Notes under the pieces: generated by a model | What the model saw: the letters and a program-made list of their open reading frames with translations, nothing else | Databases searched by the model: none | Told to the model about the DNA's origin: nothing | In this document: one piece after another, positions 58,164-64,000 of the stretch | Numbering within the stretch: position 1 is the stretch's first letter | Layout of the letters: each line of letters opens with the position of its first letter | Program-made: the position numbers and the translations under genes | DNA from: Pseudomonas sp. ML96 | GTDB lineage: Bacteria > Pseudomonadota > Gammaproteobacteria > Pseudomonadales > Pseudomonadaceae | Direction: 5' to 3' | Length of the DNA: 64,000 bases | Assembly: GCF_000761545.1 (NCBI RefSeq) | Contig: NZ_JPMY01000021.1 | Span: forward strand, 1-64,000

Positions 58164-60077
58164 TCAGGCTTCCAGTTCGGCCCAGCGCTCCAGCAACTGG
58201 TCCAACTCCTCTTGCAGGCGCTGCAGGCGCTCCAGCGCCGGCCCGGTGATGGACGGCGCCTGCTGGTAGAAGGCCGGATCGGCGATCTGTCCCTGCAGTT
58301 CTGCCAGCTGGGCCTCCAGGGTGTCGATCTGCCCGGGAATGGCTTCCAGCTCTCGCTGCAGCTTGTAGCTGAGCTTCTTCGCGGCCGGAGCCGCGGCAAC
58401 ATTTGCAACCACCACCGGCGCCGGTTCTGGCGCGCGGGTGGCTTCAGCCTTGGCCGGCTTGGATTCGCCGACACCCAGCAATCTCGGCGAACCGCCCTGG
58501 CGCAACCAGTCCTGGTAGCCGCCCACGTACTCGCGCACCCTGCCCTCGCCTTCGAAGACCAGCGTGCTGGTCACCACGTTGTCGAGGAAGGCCCGGTCGT
58601 GGCTGACCATCAGCACGGTGCCGGGGAAATTCAGCAACACTTCTTCAAGCAGCTCGAGGGTTTCCACGTCCAGGTCATTGGTCGGTTCGTCCAGTACCAG
58701 CAGGTTGGCCGGCTTGCTGAACAGCTTGGCCAGCAACAGCCGCGCACGCTCACCGCCGGACAATGCCTTGACCGGCGTGCGCGCACGCTGCGGACTGAAC
58801 AGGAAATCCCCCAGATAGCTCAGCACATGGCGGTTCTGACCGTCGATGCTGATGAAGTCGCGCCCCTCTGCGACGTTATCGATTACCGTCTTTTCCGGCT
58901 CCAGCTGATGGCGCAGCTGGTCGAAATACGCCACTTCTAATTTGGTACCTGCCACTATCGTGCCACTAGTGGGTTGCAGGTCGCCCAAAAGCAGTTTGAG
59001 CAGCGTGGTCTTCCCGGTGCCATTGGCCCCGAGCAGACCGATGCGGTCGCCGCGCTGCAGCACCAAGGTGCAGTCCTGGATCAGCGCAGGTCCCCCTGCG
59101 TGCGCAAAACTGACATTTTCCGCCACTATCACCTGCTTGCCGGATTTCTCCGCCGACTCCAGCTGGATATTGGCCTTGCCCTGGCGCTCGCGACGCTCGC
59201 TGCGCTCCATACGCATGGCCTTGAGCGCACGCACACGGCCTTCGTTACGGGTACGACGGGCCTTGATGCCCTGACGAATCCACACTTCTTCCTGGGCCAG
59301 GCGCTTGTCGAACAGCGCGTTGGCGGTTTCCTCGGCGGCCAGCTGCTGCTCCTTGTGCACCAGGAAGCTGGCGTAGTCGCCGTTCCAGTCGATCAGCCCG
59401 CCGCGATCCAGCTCGAGGATGCGCGTGGCCAGGTTCTGCAGGAAGGAACGGTCGTGGGTGATGAACAGCACGGCGCCGCCGAAGTCCTTCAGCGCCTCTT
59501 CCAGCCAGGCGATGGCACCGATGTCCAGGTGGTTGGTTGGCTCGTCGAGCAGCAGCAGGTCCGGCTCGGAGACCAGCGCCTGGGCCAGCAGCACGCGGCG
59601 GCGCCAGCCACCGGACAGTTCGGCCAGGGTCTTGTCGGCCGGCAGCTGCAGGCGGCTCAGGGTGCTGTCCACCAGCTGCTGCAGGCGCCAGCCATCCTTC
59701 GCCTCCAGCTCCTGCTGCACATGCATCAGCTGGTTAAGGTCTTCCTCTCCCTGGATGTTCTGGCTCAGGTGGTGATAGCGCGCGAGCAGCTCACCGACGC
59801 CGGCCAGACCCTCGGCCACCACATCGAACACGGTCCGCTCGTCGGCGCGCGGCAGCTCCTGCGGCAGTTCGCCGATCTTCAGCGCCGGCGCGCGCCAGAT
59901 CTCGCCGTCATCGGGCATCTGCTCGCCCTTGACCAGGCGCAGCATGCTCGACTTGCCGGTGCCATTGCGGCCGATGATGCACACCCGCTCCCCCCGGGCT
60001 ATCTGCCAGGACACGTTGTCCAGCAGGGGCATGGCGCCGTAGGCCAGGGAAACTTCGGAAAACTTGAGCAGGGTCAT
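58164..60077 (-). CDS. uup: ABC-F ATPase Uup
   Basis: The 637-residue protein has two ABC ATPase domains and no membrane part. First: IIGRNGTGKSSMLRLV and LSGGWRRRVLLAQAL, LLLDEPTNHLDI. Then the arm and linker (about 240-300), second: LLGANGTGKTTLLKLL, LSGGERARLLLAKLF, LVLDEPTNDLDV. The C-terminus (about 545-637) is a coiled-coil domain, as in Uup, which binds DNA or ribosomes and affects precise excision of transposons. The first Walker A region and the C-terminal domain favour Uup over EttA or YheS. Confidence 0.92.
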   Translation of the reverse strand: MTLLKFSEVSLAYGAMPLLDNVSWQIARGERVCIIGRNGTGKSSMLRLVKGEQMPDDGEIWRAPALKIGELPQELPRADERTVFDVVAEGLAGVGELLARYHHLSQNIQGEEDLNQLMHVQQELEAKDGWRLQQLVDSTLSRLQLPADKTLAELSGGWRRRVLLAQALVSEPDLLLLDEPTNHLDIGAIAWLEEALKDFGGAVLFITHDRSFLQNLATRILELDRGGLIDWNGDYASFLVHKEQQLAAEETANALFDKRLAQEEVWIRQGIKARRTRNEGRVRALKAMRMERSERRERQGKANIQLESAEKSGKQVIVAENVSFAHAGGPALIQDCTLVLQRGDRIGLLGANGTGKTTLLKLLLGDLQPTSGTIVAGTKLEVAYFDQLRHQLEPEKTVIDNVAEGRDFISIDGQNRHVLSYLGDFLFSPQRARTPVKALSGGERARLLLAKLFSKPANLLVLDEPTNDLDVETLELLEEVLLNFPGTVLMVSHDRAFLDNVVTSTLVFEGEGRVREYVGGYQDWLRQGGSPRLLGVGESKPAKAEATRAPEPAPVVVANVAAAPAAKKLSYKLQRELEAIPGQIDTLEAQLAELQGQIADPAFYQQAPSITGPALERLQRLQEELDQLLERWAELEA

Positions 60078-60227
60078 GAACTACCACCTTCGTGAACAGG
60101 CGCGCATTCTAACCGACTTGCGCAGCCCCGATGCCGGCGTGTTGCCACACGTGCCGGTGCCATTCTGCGGTCCAGTCAGGCTAAGCTAGGCGCACGCTTC
60201 ATTTCGTTTCCTTTACCCGGATGTGTC

Positions 60228-62156
60228 ATGCGCCGCCCTCTGTTCTGCCTGCTTTCCGCACTCCTGTCCTGTTCCCTCGGCCTCGCCAGCGCCCAGGCCG
60301 CCAATCTGGCCCAGCAACGGCAAATGTACGACGAGGCCAAGCGCGCCCTGGCCAATGGCGACAAAGGGCCGTATCTACGCTACGCCAATGCCCTGCGTGA
60401 CTACCCGTTGGAGCCCTATCTGGCCTACGACGAGCTGACCGCACGCCTGAAGTGGGCCGGTAACGACGAAATCGAGGCCTTCCTCACCGAACACGGCGAC
60501 CTGCCCCAAGCCGGCTGGATGAAACTGCGCTGGCTGCGCTGGCTGACAGAGCGCGGTGAATGGCAGACCTTCGCCAAGTACTACGACCCCAGCCTCAACT
60601 TCACCGAGCTGGACTGCCTCTACGGCCAGTACCTGTACAAGCAGGGCATGCAGGCAGAGGCGCGGGCCGCCTCGGAAAAACTCTGGCTGGTCGGCAAATC
60701 CCAGCCCGAGGCCTGCGACACCCTGTTCGGCACCTGGCGCGCCGATGGTCAGATGACCGAGGAGCGCCGCTGGCAACGCGCCAAACTGGCTGCCGAGGCG
60801 CGCAACTACGGCCTGGCCAGCTACCTGGTAAAAGGCCTGCCGAACCTCGGCAAGCAGGGCCAGCTGATGCTGGATGCCGCGCAGAAGCCGCAGATGATGA
60901 GCCAGACCGCGCGCTTCACCCCGGCCGACCGCCATATGGCCGATGCCGCTGGCCTGGGCCTGCGCCGCCTGGCGCGCCAGGACCCGGAGAAGGCTATCGG
61001 CCTGCTCGAAGTCTACGCCGCCAAACTGCCCTTCTCCGCCGAGGAGAAAGTGGCCATCGCCCGCGAAGTCGGCCTGACCCTGGCCCGCCGCTTCGACATC
61101 CGCGCCCTGCAGGTCATGGCCCAGTACGACCCCGAGCTGCGCGACAACACCGTATCCGAGTGGCGCGCCCGCCTGCTGCTGCGCCACGGCCGCTGGGACG
61201 AGGCCTATCAGCTGACCAGCCGCATGCCCGCCGACCTCGCCACCACCAGCCGCTGGCGCTACTGGCACGCGCGCAGCCTGCAGCTGGCCAAGCCGCAGGA
61301 CCAGCAGGCCCTGGCGCTGTACAAGCCGCTGGCCGAGGAGCGTGACTTCTACGGCTTCCTCGCCGCCGATCGTATCCAGGTGCCCTACAGCCTGAACAAC
61401 CGACCGATGGCCATCGACCCGCAACTGATGCAGAAGGTGCGCAACACCGCCGGCATCCGCCGCGCGCTGGAATTCCACGACCGTGGCCAGATCGTCGACG
61501 GCCGCCGCGAGTGGTACCACGTCAGCCGCCTGTTCAGCCGCGACGAACTGGTGGCCCAGGCCAAGCTGGCCTACGACAAGCAGTGGTACTTCCCGGCCAT
61601 CCGCACCATCAGCCAGGCCAAGTACTGGGACGATCTGGATATCCGCTTCCCGATGGCCTACAGGTCCAACCTGACCACCCAGGCCAAGGCCCGCGGCCTG
61701 CACTCCAGCTGGGTGTTCGCCATCACCCGCCAGGAAAGTGCCTTCATGGCCGACGCCCGCTCGCCGGTCGGCGCCATGGGCCTGATGCAGCTGATGCCGG
61801 GCACCGCCAAGGAAACCGCGCGCAAGTTCGGCATTCCCCTGGGTGACCCCAAGCAGGCATTGGTGCCGGAGAAGAACATACAGCTCGGCGCCGCCTACCT
61901 GAGCCAGGTGCACAGCCAGTTCAACGGCAACCGCGTGCTCGCCTCGGCCGCCTATAACGCCGGCCCGGGCCGTGTGCGCCAGTGGCTGAAAGGCGCCGAC
62001 CACCTGGCCTTCGACGTATGGGTGGAGAACATCCCGTTCGACGAGACCCGCCAGTACGTGCAGAACGTGCTGTCCTATTCGGTGATCTACGGCCAGAAGC
62101 TCGGTGCGCCGCAGCCGCTGGTGGACTGGCACGAGCGTTTCTTCGACGATCAGTGA
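60228..62156 (+). CDS. slt: Soluble lytic transglycosylase Slt
   Basis: The 642-residue product has a signal peptide (cut near residue 24, ...ASAQA). The mature part is the superhelical U-domain ring (about 25-480) and the C-terminal lysozyme-like domain with catalytic E503 (ITRQESAFMADARSPVGAMG) and the blocks MQLMPGTA and AAYNAGPGRV. It degrades uncrosslinked nascent glycan in the periplasm. It is divergent from uup. Confidence 0.95.
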   Translation: MRRPLFCLLSALLSCSLGLASAQAANLAQQRQMYDEAKRALANGDKGPYLRYANALRDYPLEPYLAYDELTARLKWAGNDEIEAFLTEHGDLPQAGWMKLRWLRWLTERGEWQTFAKYYDPSLNFTELDCLYGQYLYKQGMQAEARAASEKLWLVGKSQPEACDTLFGTWRADGQMTEERRWQRAKLAAEARNYGLASYLVKGLPNLGKQGQLMLDAAQKPQMMSQTARFTPADRHMADAAGLGLRRLARQDPEKAIGLLEVYAAKLPFSAEEKVAIAREVGLTLARRFDIRALQVMAQYDPELRDNTVSEWRARLLLRHGRWDEAYQLTSRMPADLATTSRWRYWHARSLQLAKPQDQQALALYKPLAEERDFYGFLAADRIQVPYSLNNRPMAIDPQLMQKVRNTAGIRRALEFHDRGQIVDGRREWYHVSRLFSRDELVAQAKLAYDKQWYFPAIRTISQAKYWDDLDIRFPMAYRSNLTTQAKARGLHSSWVFAITRQESAFMADARSPVGAMGLMQLMPGTAKETARKFGIPLGDPKQALVPEKNIQLGAAYLSQVHSQFNGNRVLASAAYNAGPGRVRQWLKGADHLAFDVWVENIPFDETRQYVQNVLSYSVIYGQKLGAPQPLVDWHERFFDDQ

Positions 62157-62175
62157 TCGCGGCTCATCCGAGCAA

Positions 62176-62208
62176 AAGAAAGGGCGCCCATGGGCGCCCT
62201 TCTTGTTT
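62176..62208. terminator. Terminator between slt and the MOSC gene
   Basis: AAGGGCGCCCA/TGGGCGCCCTT (62180-62201) with T-rich sequence on both strands; serves the convergent pair. Confidence 0.85.
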
Positions 62209-62219
62209 CTGCTGCGGCC

Positions 62220-63023
62220 TTACTCCAGCACTTCCACCGGCATGCCCACGCGCAGCTCGCCGACGCCGCGCGGCAGCAGGTTCTGCCCGAAGTACACGTC
62301 ACCATCGCGCTCGCGATAGGTCTTCAGCGTCGTCAGCGGCTCGCGGTCGGCGTTGCGCTCGCCGGTCTGCGGGTCGATGGTAGTGAGGATGCAACGGCTG
62401 CAGCCCTTGGCCACCTCGAACTCCAGATCGCCGATGCGGATGCGCTTCCAGCTGTCTTCGGCGTAGGGCGCGCTGCCCTCGACCACCAGATTGGGGCGAA
62501 AACGCAGCATCTCCAGCGGGCGGCCGACCCGCGCCGACAGGTCTTCCAGCGAGGCCTGGCCGATCAGCAGCAGCGGGAAGCCATCGGAGAAGGCCACCTT
62601 GTCGCCGGGCTGGGCGTAGCCAGTGTCGACCTGGCGCGCACGCTCCTCCGGCACCTGGACCAGACGGCAGGGCCGGCCGATGAAGCAGCTCAGCCACTCG
62701 GCCGCCGCATCGCCGGCATCCGGCACGCGCAGGCTATCGCGCCACACGGTCACCCCACGCAGGTCCTGGTCCGCCTGCGGCAACGGCACCTCCAGGCTAC
62801 CGAAGCCCGGCGCACTCAGGCTCAACCCTCCCGCCTCGTTGTACAGCGCGCTCAACTGGCTCATCTGCGGCAGCAGGCGCTGGGTCAGAAAGCGCCCGCT
62901 CTCCGGCTCCACCAGCATCCAGCGGCGGTCGCCGCGCAGGCCCAGGGCCTCCAGCGGGGAGCTGACCAGGCTTTCGCCACGGGCGGACTTGAGCGGGTAT
63001 CGGTAGAGCGCGGAGAGCTGCAT
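62220..63023 (-). CDS. MOSC-domain protein (YcbX-like)
   Basis: The 267-residue product has the MOSC N-terminal beta-barrel (MQLSALYRYPLKSARGESLV, then GLRGDRRWMLVE) and the MOSC domain (about 95-265) with the molybdenum cofactor cysteine in KGCSRCILTTID. It lacks the C-terminal 2Fe-2S ferredoxin of E. coli YcbX. Such proteins reduce N-hydroxylated bases together with a reductase. The cofactor use is inferred from the cysteine motif. Confidence 0.9.
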   Translation of the reverse strand: MQLSALYRYPLKSARGESLVSSPLEALGLRGDRRWMLVEPESGRFLTQRLLPQMSQLSALYNEAGGLSLSAPGFGSLEVPLPQADQDLRGVTVWRDSLRVPDAGDAAAEWLSCFIGRPCRLVQVPEERARQVDTGYAQPGDKVAFSDGFPLLLIGQASLEDLSARVGRPLEMLRFRPNLVVEGSAPYAEDSWKRIRIGDLEFEVAKGCSRCILTTIDPQTGERNADREPLTTLKTYRERDGDVYFGQNLLPRGVGELRVGMPVEVLE

Positions 63024-63146
63024 ACGGGCCTCGAAGTGGATCAGGGATTACCCCTTCATTCATACGAAAGGGCGATGTGATGGGTTTCACGATTCTGCGT
63101 AGATTGCCGGTACATAAAACCAATAAAAACGCTTTTGGTGTAGCCC

Positions 63147-64000
63147 ATGACCAGTTCTACCCTCTCCGCTTCGCTGGAGCAGCCTGCCCAACGCCCCGTC
63201 TCGAACAACGCTCATATCCCCCTGCTGGCCTGCCAGCTGATCCTCCTCGCCGCCGTGCTGACGCTGGGCGACAACAGCCTGCGCGTGGTTGCCCTGCTGC
63301 TGGCTGGCCCCCTGTTCCTGCTCACCTGGCGGCTCGGCACGGTGCGCCCGGCGGAGCGTGTACTGGCAAGATTGGACGCTCTCGGCGGCACCCAGATCGA
63401 CCTCTGCGAGCACACCGAGGGCGAGCCCGACAGCCTGGACCACCTCACCACGCGCCTACGCCAGTGCATCGCCGGCTTGCAGCATAACAGCCTGCAGATC
63501 GCCCTGGCGTCGGCCACCAGCCGCCTGCAGTCCGAGCAGGCGGCGCAGGAAGCCACGCAGCAACACAGCCTGTCCGAGCTGATCTTCCACGCCAGCGAGC
63601 AGACCACCGCAGCCCTGCAGGATATTTCCGCACGCGCCGGCGGCATCACCGAGATGAACGGTCGCAACCTCGACATGGCCCACCAGTCGCAGCAACAGCT
63701 CGGCGAGGCCTGCCGGCAGATGCAGGACGTCAACCAGACTATGGAGGGCTTCCGCCACAACATCGAGGCGCTCGCGGCGAGTACCGCCAAGGTCCGCGAG
63801 ATCCTGGTCACCGTGCAGGACTTCTCGACCCAGACCAACATGCTGGCGCTCAACGCCGCCATCGAGGCGGCCCGCGCCGGCGAGGCCGGGCGTGGCTTCG
63901 CCGTGGTGGCCGACGAGGTGCGCAACCTGTCGCAGAAGGTCGGCAGCGCCGCCCAACAGATCGGCGTGTTGATGGAGGAAATGACCGGCGCCATGAACGG
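63147..64000 (+). CDS. Methyl-accepting chemotaxis protein, 5' part (runs off the right edge)
   Basis: From ATG 63147 ([20 protein letters not shown]) 284 codons are visible. Two membrane helices near residues 25-65 are separated by only a few residues, so there is no large periplasmic sensor domain. The cytoplasmic part is helical, reaching the signalling tip with [20 protein letters not shown] and [10 protein letters not shown], which identifies an MCP. The stimulus would be sensed in the cytoplasm, at the membrane or through a partner. Confidence 0.9.
   Translation, partial: MTSSTLSASLEQPAQRPVSNNAHIPLLACQLILLAAVLTLGDNSLRVVALLLAGPLFLLTWRLGTVRPAERVLARLDALGGTQIDLCEHTEGEPDSLDHLTTRLRQCIAGLQHNSLQIALASATSRLQSEQAAQEATQQHSLSELIFHASEQTTAALQDISARAGGITEMNGRNLDMAHQSQQQLGEACRQMQDVNQTMEGFRHNIEALAASTAKVREILVTVQDFSTQTNMLALNAAIEAARAGEAGRGFAVVADEVRNLSQKVGSAAQQIGVLMEEMTGAMN

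Overview
The window is a high-GC chromosome segment from a Pseudomonas species. The evidence is the content and order of the genes: rgsA, ycfH, pilZ, holB, tmk, mltG, pabC, fabF, acpP, fabG, fabD, plsX, rpmF, then maf, sppA, rluC, rne, murB, kdsB, lpxK, exbDB, comEC, lolCDE, sthA, gap, mfd, nagZ, psrA, lexA, sulA, topA, fadBA, uup and slt. From memory this follows the PA2957-PA3020 stretch of P. aeruginosa PAO1. The protein sequences differ enough from P. aeruginosa that I would place it elsewhere in the genus (a P. mendocina/oleovorans/alcaligenes-like species is a guess).

Positions 1-2905 are the edge of an integrated element. A 461-residue tyrosine recombinase (883-2268, minus) reads into the element. 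It is joined by stop/start overlaps (TAATG) to two proteins built from a 59-residue repeat of the kind attached to some phage integrases. The first of these is a chimera of repeat-protein head and recombinase tail, left by a tandem duplication of about 350 bp. The second runs off the left edge. The element interrupts a radical SAM gene: 44 codons survive (2901-3035), ending inside its cysteine motif. This is the part most likely to belong to a poorly described system. The rest is core genome.

Positions 3165-7512 hold moaA, a TetR regulator, a class V aminotransferase, a small RNA that I identify as rgsA from structure and position, ycfH and pilZ. Positions 7549-16384 are a long minus-strand run for replication (holB, tmk), septal wall synthesis (mltG), folate (pabC), fatty acid and phospholipid synthesis (fabF, acpP, fabG, fabD, plsX), ribosomal protein L32 and YceD. 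Maf lies divergently. Then come sppA, a HAD phosphatase and rluC (minus), and rne (plus) behind a leader of about 530 nt.

Positions 23566-34267 are mainly envelope genes: murB, a low-MW phosphatase, kdsB, a Trm112-like protein, lpxK, exbD, exbB, comEC and lolC-lolD-lolE, with a DUF2062 gene between. A PilZ protein, a small secreted protein and a glycerophosphodiester phosphodiesterase follow on the plus strand. Positions 36118-44341 carry sthA, an ApbE lipoprotein, a long-form GAPDH, mfd and csiV. The nqr operon that I remember between apbE and gap in P. aeruginosa is not here.

Positions 44398-49660 carry a methylthioinosine phosphorylase, nagZ, an L,D-transpeptidase without a signal peptide, psrA with two tandem operators, lexA with two SOS boxes, sulA and two small conserved genes. 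Positions 49738-62156 carry topA, a DUF1653 protein, fadBA, a small membrane protein, a universal stress protein, a cysteine-motif protein, the ABC-F ATPase uup and slt. The window ends with a MOSC protein and the start of a chemotaxis transducer. I found no tRNA, rRNA, CRISPR array or intact insertion sequence.
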